Shown here in pieces: positions 9,019 through 18,296 of a stretch of 64,000 nt of DNA (positions are counted from its first letter, which is position 1; each line of letters begins with the position of its first letter). The stretch comes from Pseudomonas lactis. Its GTDB lineage: Bacteria > Pseudomonadota > Gammaproteobacteria > Pseudomonadales > Pseudomonadaceae. The stretch spans positions 1 to 64,000 of the forward strand of contig NZ_JYLO01000009.1 of the NCBI RefSeq assembly GCF_001439845.1. Direction: 5' to 3'. The notes under the pieces are model-generated. The model saw only the letters and a list, made by a program, of their open reading frames with translations. It was not told where the DNA came from and did not search any database. A program made the position numbers and the translations under genes.

Positions 9019-9804
9019 GTGCTTATCGAGTCCCGACGTCGTGCTTACTTGACCGCCATGCAGGTGGTCAACTGGCTGCCCCGCACCGAACTGCCGTTTG
9101 CCGCGCCGTCGCGGCCCGAGCTGTTGCAGGCGCTTGAGCCCTATGAGGCGTTCGAGTCGTCGGGAGAAGAGGCGGCCGCGCCTGTGGCGGTGGTCAAACC
9201 CACCCCTGAGGCGCGTCCGGCGGTCGAGCGTGCCAAGATCGAAGTGCCGCGCCCAGCGCCGGTGACCAAGGCTGTCAAGGTGGCGGACGAGGCTGCGCCG
9301 GTGACCAAGGCGCCGGTGGTGCCGCCGCCACGCTTCGCCCTGCAATTGCTGCGGGCCGGGCGCTGCCTGTTGTTGGTGGAACTGCCGACTGGCGAGCGTT
9401 TCCAGTCCCGTGACCCGGCCTACCTGTTGCTCAAGGACATGCTGCGCGCCGCCGGCCTGCCCGACAGCCCGCAAATCGTCGGTGAGCCGGTGCGCTGGCC
9501 GCTGCTGGTGCGCGGCACCATGGACCAGGGCCCCGAGGCTGCACGAGATTTTGTCCAGGGGTTTGTCTCGGCGCGCCTGGAAGACGAGCCCTGCGTGTGC
9601 CTGTGGCTGATCGGCCTGCCCGCCGTACGGTTTGCCGGTGAAGCCAATGCCGAGGCCTGGTACCGCGAGCTGCAGGTTGAAGGCCTGGGGTCAGTGTGGG
9701 CCCTGCCGGGCCTGGAATTATTAATGGAAGAGCCACAGCGTAAGGCTGATGTCTGGCAAGCCATGCGCCGGCTGATGGCGCGCTGGAAAACAACTGATGA
9801 GTGA
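9019..9804 (+). CDS. Conserved Pseudomonas protein of unknown function upstream of rimI
   Basis: This protein has about 261 residues. I start it at a GTG giving VLIESRRRAYLTAMQVVNW; the reading frame stays open further upstream, but that part overlaps mksF. The N-terminal 35 residues are conserved-looking. A Pro/Ala/Val-rich linker follows (about residues 50-110) and then a compact C-terminal domain rich in Leu and Trp. No catalytic motif is recognisable. It overlaps rimI by 8 bp, so the two are co-transcribed; the same pairing occurs in other pseudomonads. An alternative start is the ATG at 9058. Confidence 0.7.
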   Translation: MLIESRRRAYLTAMQVVNWLPRTELPFAAPSRPELLQALEPYEAFESSGEEAAAPVAVVKPTPEARPAVERAKIEVPRPAPVTKAVKVADEAAPVTKAPVVPPPRFALQLLRAGRCLLLVELPTGERFQSRDPAYLLLKDMLRAAGLPDSPQIVGEPVRWPLLVRGTMDQGPEAARDFVQGFVSARLEDEPCVCLWLIGLPAVRFAGEANAEAWYRELQVEGLGSVWALPGLELLMEEPQRKADVWQAMRRLMARWKTTDE

Positions 9805-10249
9805 GGCTTTATCCTTTCGCCCGATGACCGAGGCCGACCTCGACGCGGTGCTGAAAATCGAATACGCAGCGTTCAGCCACCCCTGGACCCGCGGGATTTT
9901 TCTCGACGGGCTGGGCAAGTACCAGATCTGGCTGATGTTCGAAGGCGAGCAGCAAGTGGGCCATGGGGTGGTGCAGATCATCCTCGATGAAGCGCACTTG
10001 CTGAACATTACCGTGAAGCCGGAAAACCAGGGCCGTGGTTTGGGCCTGGCGCTGCTGGAGCATTTAATGTCCCGTGCCTACGCGGCCAATGCGCGGGAAT
10101 GCTTTTTGGAAGTGCGTGACAGCAATACCGGCGCGTTTCGGTTGTATGAGCGCTATGGCTTCAACGAAATTGGCCGTCGCCGGGATTACTACCCCGCTGT
10201 GGGTGGTCGCGAAGATGCAGTCGTGATGGCGTGCACCCTGGTTGACTAA
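9797..10249 (+). CDS. rimI: Ribosomal protein S18 alanine N-acetyltransferase RimI
   Basis: This 150-residue GNAT-fold enzyme acetylates the N-terminal alanine of ribosomal protein S18 using acetyl-CoA. The acetyl-CoA-binding motif A is visible (LLNITVKPENQGRGLGLALL, around residues 74-93). It is followed by FLEVRDSN and by RLYERYGF, the motif B region typical of RimI. Length and order are normal for RimI. The start overlaps the previous gene by 8 bp. Confidence 0.9.
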   Translation: MSEALSFRPMTEADLDAVLKIEYAAFSHPWTRGIFLDGLGKYQIWLMFEGEQQVGHGVVQIILDEAHLLNITVKPENQGRGLGLALLEHLMSRAYAANARECFLEVRDSNTGAFRLYERYGFNEIGRRRDYYPAVGGREDAVVMACTLVD

Positions 10250-10276
10250 ATGCAAAGGCCCTATGTGCAAAGCCTC

Positions 10277-10365
10277 TGTGGGAGCCGGGCTTGCCCGCGA
10301 TGCAGGCACCTCGGTCTTCAAGTAACACCGCGGTGATACCATCGCAGGCAAACCAGCTCCCACAG
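10277..10365. repeat. REP doublet (diverged)
   Basis: TGTGGGAGCCGGGCTTGCCC and the inverted GGCAAACCAGCTCCCACAG flank a spacer of about 45 bases. This is a second class of REP doublet common in the P. fluorescens group, placed at the convergent ends of rimI and the acidic protein gene. Confidence 0.75.
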
Positions 10366-10367
10366 GG

Positions 10368-10772
10368 TCAGCGCTTGCGGTTCAGTGGGTCCAGATCAGC
10401 CAGTTCAGCCTCATCCAACCCACTCCCTCCGCCAATGTCATTTTCTCCCACGACGCTCAAGTCATAGTCGGCGGCATTGTCTTCACCTTCCTCCTGCGCA
10501 TCCCGAGCGCCATCCTCGTGGATCAGCGTTTCCGGGCTCATATCGTCATCGGTCGATTCATGATCATCGGTAGAAGCCCCGGTCATCCCGGCTTCGCGCA
10601 CCCGTTCGTCGGGCATCAGGTGCTCGCGCTCGCCACGCGGGATTTCATCGCCGATTTCCGCTGTCTGGTCCTCTTCGTCAAAATCCAGCTCGCGCATCTC
10701 ACCCATGCGGTCTTCGTTGTCATCGATCGGTTCCGGCTGTGTTGCGCCGTAGGGACGTCGTGATTCAGTCAT
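10368..10772 (-). CDS. Highly acidic conserved Pseudomonas protein
   Basis: This 134-residue protein is rich in Asp and Glu and poor in hydrophobic residues, so it is probably largely disordered. It begins MTESRRPYGATQPEPIDDNE. I use the ATG with a GAGG ribosome-binding site eight bases upstream, rather than an upstream TTG. Homologues in Pseudomonas genomes are often labelled serine kinase/phosphatase or HPr-related, but no kinase, phosphatase or HPr active-site motif is visible here, so I do not assign a function. Confidence 0.75.
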   Translation of the reverse strand: MTESRRPYGATQPEPIDDNEDRMGEMRELDFDEEDQTAEIGDEIPRGEREHLMPDERVREAGMTGASTDDHESTDDDMSPETLIHEDGARDAQEEGEDNAADYDLSVVGENDIGGGSGLDEAELADLDPLNRKR

Positions 10773-10910
10773 GGCCAATCCTCATACTGTGGGGCTTATA
10801 GTGTGTGGACAGGCATGGCAGCCAAAAAATTCAAGCTAATTAGCGCCTGGCGTGACCCGAACGAGGGCTTGTCAGTCACAAAACTGCGCATCATTCCTGA
10901 GGCTTCCCTG

Positions 10911-11555
10911 ATGAACGAACTACAAGACCTGCTTGATAACAACGAACGCTGGGCGGATGCGATCAAACAGGAAGATCCCGAATTCTTCGCCAAGCTCGCC
11001 CGCCAGCAAACCCCGGAATACCTGTGGATCGGCTGTTCCGACGCCCGTGTACCGGCCAACGAGATCGTCGGCATGTTGCCTGGTGATCTGTTCGTGCACC
11101 GCAACGTCGCCAACGTGGTGCTGCACACCGACCTCAATTGCCTGTCGGTAATCCAGTACGCGGTGGATGTGCTCAAGGTCAAACACATCCTCGTCACCGG
11201 CCACTACGGTTGTGGTGGCGTGCGTGCGTCGATGCAGGACCGCCAGTTCGGCCTGATCGACGGCTGGTTGCGCACCATTCGCGACCTGTACTACGAAAAC
11301 CGCGATGTGCTGGCCCAGTTGCCGACCGAAGAAGAGCGCGTAGACCGCATGTGCGAACTCAACGTGATCCAGCAGGTGGCCAACGTCGGCCACACCAGCA
11401 TTGTGCAAAATGCCTGGCACCGTGGGCAGAGCCTGTCGATCCATGGCTGCATCTATGGCATCAAGGACGGTCGCTGGAAGAGTTTGAACACCACCATCAG
11501 TGGCTTCGAGCAACTACCGCCGCAATACCGCCTGCGCCCGTTGGGCGAAGCCTAA
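10911..11555 (+). CDS. can: Beta-class carbonic anhydrase
   Basis: This 214-residue zinc enzyme interconverts CO2 and bicarbonate in the cytoplasm. The zinc ligands C42, D44, H98 and C101 lie in the canonical motifs CSDAR and HYGCGG. R46 forms the Asp-Arg dyad that gates the zinc site. I use the ATG giving MNELQDLLDN, preceded by TGAGG; the frame remains open upstream, but the extension is not typical of the family. Its 3' end overlaps the convergent SET gene by 3 bp. Confidence 0.93.
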   Translation: MNELQDLLDNNERWADAIKQEDPEFFAKLARQQTPEYLWIGCSDARVPANEIVGMLPGDLFVHRNVANVVLHTDLNCLSVIQYAVDVLKVKHILVTGHYGCGGVRASMQDRQFGLIDGWLRTIRDLYYENRDVLAQLPTEEERVDRMCELNVIQQVANVGHTSIVQNAWHRGQSLSIHGCIYGIKDGRWKSLNTTISGFEQLPPQYRLRPLGEA

Positions 11556-12076
11556 GGTCGTTTGTGCTCACGCCACCAGGCCATGAAGGCCTGGCCTTCG
11601 GCGTTCAGCGGCTCCTTGCTGCCGGTGATCCAGCCCCGGCAGTTCAGCTCGCCGCAATGGCAAGCGAACTGCCGGGCCAGTGTGTCTTCGGTAGTGGCGT
11701 AATCCAGGGTCAGCAGGCTACCGGCGTGGATGGGTTGCACCGTCCATAGTTCCAGGTACGTGGTGTCTAGAAACACGTTCGGGTTGCAGGAGTGCTGTAA
11801 CAGGCCGCAGAACCAACAATCGTACAAGTGGATGCGGGGTGACAGCTGCAGCGTGTGCGGGCGACGTTCGCTCACGGCATAACCGGAAACCTGGGCAATG
11901 CGCGTGCGACTCTCAAAGGCCACGCGGGCCGTGACCCTGGCCGCAATCCCTTCAGCCTCTTGCTTGACCTCAAAGTGCTCGGTCGAGGGGTAACCCTGTT
12001 CCACGAGCAGCGTCTTGAAGGGATAGAGGCCGTCATTCACAGCCGTTTTAGCCTTATCCATGGCTCGAGTTTTCAT
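11552..12076 (-). CDS. SET-domain protein (lysine methyltransferase-like)
   Basis: This protein of about 174 residues has the C-terminal hallmarks of a SET domain: LLQHSCNPNVFLDT (the NHSCxPN motif), LTLDYATTED (the ELxxDY motif) and a post-SET cysteine cluster CHCGELNC. SET domains transfer methyl groups from S-adenosylmethionine to protein lysines. Bacterial examples are scattered and their substrates unknown. The start with AGGAG just upstream is preferred; the frame is open 19 codons further. The N-terminal part lacks a clear recognition domain. Confidence 0.78.
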   Translation of the reverse strand: MKTRAMDKAKTAVNDGLYPFKTLLVEQGYPSTEHFEVKQEAEGIAARVTARVAFESRTRIAQVSGYAVSERRPHTLQLSPRIHLYDCWFCGLLQHSCNPNVFLDTTYLELWTVQPIHAGSLLTLDYATTEDTLARQFACHCGELNCRGWITGSKEPLNAEGQAFMAWWREHKRP

Positions 12077-12169
12077 CACTCTCCTGAGCGGGGCTGCATG
12101 GACGTGCGGGTGTGACGGCCAGTCTTGCAGCAAATGGGCGCGGCCCTAGATTCGCTGAAGTGGGATCCG

Positions 12170-12199
12170 GTTTCTACTGTCAAAGTTGACAGTAGAAAC
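12170..12199. promoter_or_regulatory. Perfect inverted repeat between two minus-strand genes
   Basis: GTTTCTACTGTCA and TGACAGTAGAAAC form a perfect 13-bp inverted repeat with a four-base centre, followed on the plus strand by GGTTTTT. It lies between the stop of the 12211-13380 gene and the start of the SET gene. On the minus strand, the direction of both genes, no T run follows, so it is either an unusual terminator or an operator for the SET gene. Confidence 0.55.
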
Positions 12200-12210
12200 G
12201 GTTTTTCCCC

Positions 12211-13380
12211 TTAAAGCGCGGGGGCTGTGACCGTGGGGGCGGGGGCGGCATTTCTCAGCTGTTTCAACTGTGCCTTGATAGGCGCTGTGGCGCACTTGGC
12301 GTTGGCCTGCTCGGGCGTCAGGTGGCGCACGGAGGTGTAGAACAGCTCACACGTCTGCTCCTTGCGCGTGACCTGCCACGTATTCAGGCAGGCCTTGAGC
12401 AATACATTGGCATCGCTGGCGGGCTTCTGGCCCATGCCGGCTTGCCAGCAGGCGGCGCTCAAATCCTGGCCCATCACTTTCAAGCCGGCGTCGTCGGCTT
12501 TTTGCTCGTCACCGTCATAGCTGTCGGGGCTGGCCGCATACCAAATGTAGCTTGGGTGGTTGGCGCCCAATACCGCGACGGTTTTGCCAGGCTCCGGGCT
12601 GATCTGCGCCAGGCTCAGCACGCCCACGGTTTGCCCGTATTGTTGCTTGATCCAGCTACGCACCGGCGCGCCGAAGGCCACCATCGGCAATGCGCCGCCA
12701 GGGCGCAGGCTCAGTTCCTTGACCATGCGGGTCTGGTAGTCGGTGAAATACCCGTAGACGGTTTCCAGGTCTTTGCCGGCATTGGACGGCGCAGCGATGG
12801 GCGCGATATCAATGATGGTCTGGTACGCCGGCGTTTCCGTGGCCGGTACGCCGTTTTCGCTTAACAAGGTGGCCCAGCGGTCGGTGGTGGCCGATTCCAG
12901 GTAATCCTGGGCCTGGGTCAGCGAGTAATCCGGAGGGAAGTGCAACAGCTCGATGCTTTTGCGGTTTTCCAGGGCCATGCCCAACGGCAGGAACAGGTAC
13001 CAGTTGTAGGCCCATTTGCCATCGCTGTTGAGCTGGCGCGCACCTTGATAAGCCAGGTCGGCGGTATTGAGCAGCGTGGTCAGCGGCTGGCCGTAACCGT
13101 CTGGCACGCCGCTGAAGGTCGCCGTGACCTGACCGTCGTGGGTCTTCACACTGACCTTGGCCCGGCTGTAACCGTCACGTTGCAGGCTCTGGTTCAAATA
13201 GTGTTCGGCGGTCTGCTCCAGTGACCATGGCCGAAAGCAGATCACATTGCAGTTGTTGGGGTACGCGAACAACTGGGTGACGCGCTGCGTGCTGCCCAGT
13301 GGCACCTCGATGTCGGCCTGTACGACCGTACTCGCCAGCAGTGCGACGAGGGTGAAGGACAGCCTGGTCAGTTTAAACAT
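12211..13380 (-). CDS. Secreted protein of unknown function
   Basis: This 389-residue protein has a clear Sec signal peptide (MFKLTRLSFTLVALLAS, cleavage after VVQA near residue 22), so it is periplasmic or secreted. The start is supported by AAGGAAT seven bases upstream. No enzymatic motif is recognised. Several cysteines (CNVICF near the N terminus, ACW, KACLN, TCELF, KCA) may form disulfides. A Pro/Ala-rich tail ends the protein. It stands between the SET gene and the phosphoesterase gene on the same strand. Confidence 0.7.
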   Translation of the reverse strand: MFKLTRLSFTLVALLASTVVQADIEVPLGSTQRVTQLFAYPNNCNVICFRPWSLEQTAEHYLNQSLQRDGYSRAKVSVKTHDGQVTATFSGVPDGYGQPLTTLLNTADLAYQGARQLNSDGKWAYNWYLFLPLGMALENRKSIELLHFPPDYSLTQAQDYLESATTDRWATLLSENGVPATETPAYQTIIDIAPIAAPSNAGKDLETVYGYFTDYQTRMVKELSLRPGGALPMVAFGAPVRSWIKQQYGQTVGVLSLAQISPEPGKTVAVLGANHPSYIWYAASPDSYDGDEQKADDAGLKVMGQDLSAACWQAGMGQKPASDANVLLKACLNTWQVTRKEQTCELFYTSVRHLTPEQANAKCATAPIKAQLKQLRNAAPAPTVTAPAL

Positions 13381-13499
13381 AGTCGATTCCTTGTCAGCGA
13401 AGCCCGTCTGCGCGGGATGGAAGCCCACCTGCACACAGTAGCGGCTGACCAGGAAAATCGCGTGTTAAATCGCCCGGCATGTCGTTATTGGATAAGCCC

Positions 13500-15200
13500 C
13501 TACAGGCTGAACTGCAAGGCATTGCTCAGATCGCCCATGGGCTTCTGGCCGCGCGCGATCATCGCGTCATCACGCTGCTTGAGGCCGTCCAGGATCTCCA
13601 ATTGGAACACTCGAGTGATCAAACGCAGGATCGATGCGGTGTCGTACACCGTATGGTCCACCGTGTCTTTGCGCGCAAACGGCGACACCACCAGCGCCGG
13701 AACTCGCGAGCCTGGACCCCAGCGGTCACCCTGGGGCGGCGCCACGTGGTCCCACCAGCCGCCGTTTTCATCCACGGTCACCACCACCACCATGTTTTTC
13801 CATTGCGGGCTTTCTTGCAGCACCTTCAAGGCGCGGGCGATATGGCGGTCGCCCGAGGCCACATCGGCATAGCCGGCGTGCATGTTCAGGTTGCCTTGGG
13901 GTTTGTAGAAACTCACGGCGGGCAGCTTGCCGGCCTGGGCGTCGGCGAAGAACCGGTTGGTGCTCGACTCATCGCCCAAACCGCCGTCACGCAGGCGCTT
14001 GGCACGTTCTGCCGGGTTTTGCGGCCCTTGCTGCTTGAAGTAATTGAACGGCTGGTGGTGGTACTGGAAATTCGGAATCTTGGGGATGCCGCCGGAGTCC
14101 TTGAACTGCTCCAGCGTGGCTTGCCACGCACCGGCGTACCAGGCCCAGTCGATGTTCTTTTTCGACAGCTTGTCGCCAATATGCTCGTGGGTTTGCGGCA
14201 CCAGCACATTGGGCAGGTCGGGCTTGGAATAATCCGGGTTTTGCGGGTCGCGGATCCAGGTGGGCCAGTAGGGTGGGGCCAGGGTGTTTACGCCGTAACC
14301 GTCTGGTGTCAGCGCGCTGGGGCCAAATTGTGGCGGGCCGGTCATGGCGCTGGCCGGGGAGGTGTCCAAGGGCTTGAGGCGTGTGCCGCTGGGGTCATCG
14401 CTTTGCAGCGTAGCGATCTGCGCCTTGGCCACCGACTGCGCGGCATTGGGATAAAACGGCGCGGTGGCGCTGATCAGGTACTGGTGGTTAAGGAACGAGC
14501 CACCAAACGCGCCCTGGAAAAAGTTATCGCACAGCACAAACTCCTTGGCCACGTCCCACAGGCGCAGGGCATAACGGCTCTGGGCGTAATGGCCCATCAC
14601 CAGCCCACCGGAATCGCCCCAGGCGACAAAACCATCATTCTTGCCGCCGTTGATCTGCATCTGGTTCTGGTAGAACACGTGCCACAGGTCGCGAGTTACC
14701 AGGCTCAATGGCAGGTCTTCGCCCTGCGGGCCTTTGAGGGCGAACGGCGCGTTGGGCAGGCTTTCCTGGAATTGCACTTCGCTGGGGTAAGTCACCCCGT
14801 CCACTGTTTGTGGGCCGACCTGCAACACACCGCCCCAGCTCGGTGGCAGGGCAGGCAATACGCTGCCATCGCGGTCGCGCTGCTGGAAGTCCTTGGCGGT
14901 TAACGCCGACAGTGGTTTCTCCACGCCGGGGAAATCTGCAAATAGGTTGTTGAAGCTGCGGTTCTCGGCGTAGATCACCACCACGGTCTTCACCTGCTCG
15001 CGCAATGCCTTATCCAACTCCTGAGGCGTGAGCGGCCGCGTCACGGGTGGGCTCGGTGCTTCGCTGGTATTGCCGCAGGCACTCAAGGTTGCACCCACGC
15101 CCAACACCGCCGCACCGCCGAGGAATCGCCGGCGGCTGGTGTCTACCGGCGTTTTGGGGGCGCAGTCGTGGGCAGGGTGGTCGTTGTGCTCGTCACTCAT
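13500..15200 (-). CDS. Tat-exported acid phosphatase / phosphoesterase (AcpA family)
   Basis: This 566-residue protein belongs to the alkaline-phosphatase-superfamily phosphoesterases that include acid phosphatase AcpA and phospholipase C. A twin-arginine signal (SRRRFLGGAAVLGVG, about residues 22-36) followed by a cysteine predicts export of the folded protein. Metal-binding and active-site motifs are visible: VVVIYAENRSFNNLFAD near the N terminus, SFLNHQYLISAT in the middle, and VVVTVDENGGWWDHV with SRVPALVVSPFA near the C terminus. It likely releases phosphate from organic esters in the periplasm. Confidence 0.88.
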   Translation of the reverse strand: MSDEHNDHPAHDCAPKTPVDTSRRRFLGGAAVLGVGATLSACGNTSEAPSPPVTRPLTPQELDKALREQVKTVVVIYAENRSFNNLFADFPGVEKPLSALTAKDFQQRDRDGSVLPALPPSWGGVLQVGPQTVDGVTYPSEVQFQESLPNAPFALKGPQGEDLPLSLVTRDLWHVFYQNQMQINGGKNDGFVAWGDSGGLVMGHYAQSRYALRLWDVAKEFVLCDNFFQGAFGGSFLNHQYLISATAPFYPNAAQSVAKAQIATLQSDDPSGTRLKPLDTSPASAMTGPPQFGPSALTPDGYGVNTLAPPYWPTWIRDPQNPDYSKPDLPNVLVPQTHEHIGDKLSKKNIDWAWYAGAWQATLEQFKDSGGIPKIPNFQYHHQPFNYFKQQGPQNPAERAKRLRDGGLGDESSTNRFFADAQAGKLPAVSFYKPQGNLNMHAGYADVASGDRHIARALKVLQESPQWKNMVVVVTVDENGGWWDHVAPPQGDRWGPGSRVPALVVSPFARKDTVDHTVYDTASILRLITRVFQLEILDGLKQRDDAMIARGQKPMGDLSNALQFSL

Positions 15201-15300
15201 TGCGAGGAATCCTTGGCGAGATGTTGCAAGATATTTCGCAGGACGGTAGCAATGGAATGTGACGGAACGAAGACAGGCTTGAGAGCGCTACAGAACAAAT

Positions 15301-15390
15301 TGTGGGAGCGGGCTTGCTCGCGAATGCGGGTTGTCAGTCAACGAATTCATTAACGATCCACCGCATTCGCGAGCAAGCCCGCTCCCACAC
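15301..15390. repeat. REPIN: near-perfect paired REP sequences
   Basis: TGTGGGAGCGGGCTTGCTCG, continuing CGAATGCGG, is matched by its exact reverse complement at 15361-15390 across a spacer of about 30 bases. This is a recent-looking REPIN between the 5' end of the phosphoesterase gene and the 3' end of atoE. Confidence 0.9.
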
Positions 15391-15398
15391 CGACCGCG

Positions 15399-16817
15399 TT
15401 ATGGCATGACTGGCGGCAGATACTTCAACGTCGTCCCCAACGCCCACAGCAAAAACAACACCAGCGGCGTGTGCACCAGCAACTGCACAAACGAAAACCC
15501 GATCAGATCCCGCGCCTTCAGGCCCAGCACACCCAGTAACGGCAACATATAAAACGGGTTGATCAAGTTCGGCAGCGCCTCGGCGGCGTTGTAGATCTGC
15601 ACCGCCCAGCCCAGGTGGTACTGCAGGTCATTGGCCACTTGCATCACATACGGCGCTTCGATGATCCACTTGCCGCCACCTGAGGGGATGAAGAAGCCCA
15701 GCACCGCCGAGTACACACCCATCAGCAGGGCGTAGGTGTCGTGGGAGGCGATGGAGGTGAAGAACGTCGAGATATGGTGCGCCAGGGTCTGGCCATCGCC
15801 GCCCTTTACCACCGTCATCAGTGCGGCAATCGAGCCGTACAGCGGGAACTGGATCAGCACGCCGGTGGTGGTCGGCACCGCACGGGCCACGGCATCGAGG
15901 AAGCTGCGCGGGCGCCAGTGCAGCAGCGCGCCCACCATGATGAACAGGAAGTTATAGGTATTGAGCCCCGAGATGGCGCTGATCGCCGGCTTGGTCGAGA
16001 ACTCATGGAACAGCCAACCGGCCGCCAGCAACGCCAGCAGAATCGTCAGCAACGGGCTGTGTTCCAGCCATTCACCGGGGCGCGTCGGCGCCTGCGGCTT
16101 GGGCAGGTTGAAGGCCGGGTCAATGCCGCAGGCCTTGGCATCCCGGGCGCTGTTGGGGCCAGGCGCGGTGGCGTAGGCGATGATCAGCGACACCACGATC
16201 AGCGCCAGCAACAGCACGCCGGACTGCCACAAAAAAATGGTCTCGGTGAACGGGATCATCCCAGTGATCGACAGGATCGACGGCGGCAAGCTGGCCGGGT
16301 TGGCCTGCAACTGCGCGGCCGACGACGACAGCCCCAGCGCCCATACGGCCCCCAGGCCCAGGTACGCTGCAGCGCCAGCGGCGCGGTAGTCCATGCGCAA
16401 ATCCGTGCGCCGGGCCAATGCCCGCACCAGCAAACCGCCGAACACCAGGGACAGGCCCCAGTTAAGCAATGAAGCCACCATGGAAATCAACGCCACCCAG
16501 GCCACCGCCGAACGGCCATTCTTGGGAATGCGCGCCAGGCGGTCGATCAACTTCACTGCGGGCGGTGAACTGGCGACCACGTAACCGCCGATCACCACAA
16601 AGGCCATCTGCATGGTGAACGGAATCAGGCTCCAGAACCCATCGCCAAATGCCTTGGCCGCTTCGGCCGGTGCGGCGCCCATGCCCAGGGTCGCCACGGC
16701 GACGATGATCACGGCGAGGGCGGCAAACACCCAGGAGTCAGGAAACCAGCGCTCGGCGAAGTTGGAGCAACGCAGGGCAAATCGGGCATAGCGGCTGTCT
16801 TCGGTAGCATCGGCCAC
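15399..16817 (-). CDS. atoE: Short-chain fatty acid transporter, AtoE family
   Basis: This 472-residue membrane protein of the AtoE family is predicted to import short-chain fatty acids such as acetoacetate or butyrate. About ten to twelve hydrophobic helices are visible, along with family-like segments FFIPSGGGKWIIEAPYV and WAVQIYNAAEALPNLINPF. The start is a GTG preceded by GAGGAAAG. No ato catabolic genes are adjacent. The 186-bp divergent gap to the MFS gene holds its promoter. Confidence 0.88.
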   Translation of the reverse strand: MADATEDSRYARFALRCSNFAERWFPDSWVFAALAVIIVAVATLGMGAAPAEAAKAFGDGFWSLIPFTMQMAFVVIGGYVVASSPPAVKLIDRLARIPKNGRSAVAWVALISMVASLLNWGLSLVFGGLLVRALARRTDLRMDYRAAGAAAYLGLGAVWALGLSSSAAQLQANPASLPPSILSITGMIPFTETIFLWQSGVLLLALIVVSLIIAYATAPGPNSARDAKACGIDPAFNLPKPQAPTRPGEWLEHSPLLTILLALLAAGWLFHEFSTKPAISAISGLNTYNFLFIMVGALLHWRPRSFLDAVARAVPTTTGVLIQFPLYGSIAALMTVVKGGDGQTLAHHISTFFTSIASHDTYALLMGVYSAVLGFFIPSGGGKWIIEAPYVMQVANDLQYHLGWAVQIYNAAEALPNLINPFYMLPLLGVLGLKARDLIGFSFVQLLVHTPLVLFLLWALGTTLKYLPPVMP

Positions 16818-17003
16818 GAGTCTTTCCTCTTGTAGTTATTATGGGGTTTGGCAGTTTTACGGCATGTTCCTCTACGGCCATTGATTTGGGAATGTAGTTA
16901 TCTTCAACGATCAATGAGGAAAACAAATATATCCGTCGCGATTGCCATCGATGGGCTCAGCTCATAACCTGCACGCCATTTTGTTTGCCTGCCGAGCCTG
17001 CAC

Positions 17004-18293
17004 ATGACTGCCACCTTTTCCCCACGGGCGCAGCGTTTTTCCCGCTCCGACTACAAAACCCTGGGCCTGGCCGCCTTGGGTGGAGCCCTGGAAATCTACG
17101 ACTTCATTATCTTCGTGTTCTTTGCGCTGACCCTCAGCCAACTGTTCTTCCCCCCAGAAATGCCCGAGTGGCTGCGCCTGCTGCAAAGCTTTGGCATCTT
17201 CGTCACCGGTTACCTCGCCCGTCCACTGGGCGGCATCCTGATGGCGCACTTTGCCGACCACCTGGGGCGCAAGCGCGTCTTCAGCCTGAGCATCCTCATG
17301 ATGGCCTTGCCCTGCCTGCTGATCGGTATCATGCCGACCTACGCGCAAATCGGCTATTTCGCCCCGTTGATCCTGCTGGCGCTGCGCGTGCTGCAAGGCG
17401 CAGCGGTGGGCGGCGAAGTGCCCAGCGCCTGGACTTTCGTCGCCGAGCACGCACCGCGTCACCATCGTGGCTATGCCCTGGGTTTTTTGCAGGCCGGCCT
17501 GACTTTCGGTTACCTGCTGGGGGCGCTGACCGCCACCTTGCTCGCGCAGGTCTTCACCCCCGCCGAAATCCTCGACTATGCCTGGCGCTTTCCCTTCCTG
17601 CTCGGCGGCGTATTCGGAGTGATCGGCGTATGGCTGCGCCGCTGGCTCAGCGAGACTCCGGTGTTTCTGGAAATGCAGGCGCGTCGCCAAGCCGCCGCCG
17701 AAATGCCCTTGCGCACCGTGCTGCGCGACCATCGCGCCGTGCTGCTGCCGGCGATGATCCTCACCTGCGTGCTGACGTCTGCCGTGGTGGTGCTGGTGGT
17801 CATCACCCCGACCATGATGCAGAAAACCTTCGGCATGAGCCCCAGCCACACCTTCGCCCTGAGCGCCCTGGGCATCGTCTTCCTGAATATCGGCTGCGTC
17901 CTCGCCGGCCTGCTGGTGGACCGCATCGGCGCGTGGCGCGCGGTATTGGTCTACAGCCTGTTGCTGCCGGTGGGCATTGCGCTGCTGTACGCCAGCCTGA
18001 TCGCTGGCGGCGTGTGGCTCGGCGCAGCGTACGCCGTGGCGGGCCTGAGCTGCGGCGTGGTGGGCGCGGTGCCGTCGGTGATGGTCGGGCTGTTTCCGGC
18101 GCAGGTACGGGTGTCGGGGATTTCCTTCACCTACAACATCGCCTATGCGCTGTGGGCAAGTACTACGCCGTTGTTGTTGATCGCGCTGATGCCGACCAGC
18201 CCGTGGATCTGCGTGGGGTATTGCGTAGTGATGGGGGCTGTGGGAGTGGCGAGTGTGGCGCTGTTTGGCAAGCGCCACACCTTGGCCGCCTGA
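17004..18293 (+). CDS. MFS transporter, metabolite:H+ symporter (MHS) type
   Basis: This 429-residue major facilitator protein has about twelve helices. It carries the loop 2-3 signature (ADHLGRKRV) and the MHS-type segment LEIYDFIIFVF in helix 1, which is typical of citrate, alpha-ketoglutarate and proline/betaine symporters. The LRVLQGAAVGGEVPSAWTF stretch in helix 4 supports the MHS subgroup. The substrate cannot be inferred. It is divergent from atoE and converges with gntP three bases away. Confidence 0.85.
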   Translation: MTATFSPRAQRFSRSDYKTLGLAALGGALEIYDFIIFVFFALTLSQLFFPPEMPEWLRLLQSFGIFVTGYLARPLGGILMAHFADHLGRKRVFSLSILMMALPCLLIGIMPTYAQIGYFAPLILLALRVLQGAAVGGEVPSAWTFVAEHAPRHHRGYALGFLQAGLTFGYLLGALTATLLAQVFTPAEILDYAWRFPFLLGGVFGVIGVWLRRWLSETPVFLEMQARRQAAAEMPLRTVLRDHRAVLLPAMILTCVLTSAVVVLVVITPTMMQKTFGMSPSHTFALSALGIVFLNIGCVLAGLLVDRIGAWRAVLVYSLLLPVGIALLYASLIAGGVWLGAAYAVAGLSCGVVGAVPSVMVGLFPAQVRVSGISFTYNIAYALWASTTPLLLIALMPTSPWICVGYCVVMGAVGVASVALFGKRHTLAA

Positions 18294-18296
18294 GGG

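Noticed and set aside
10803..10910. Longer N terminus for carbonic anhydrase
   Set aside because: The frame is open upstream, but the extension is not part of the beta-class fold. The ATG at 10911 has TGAGG upstream and gives the usual length.
13479..14903. 474-codon plus-strand frame opposite the phosphoesterase gene
   Set aside because: The minus-strand frame has a Tat signal and phosphoesterase motifs. The plus-strand frame is its shadow.
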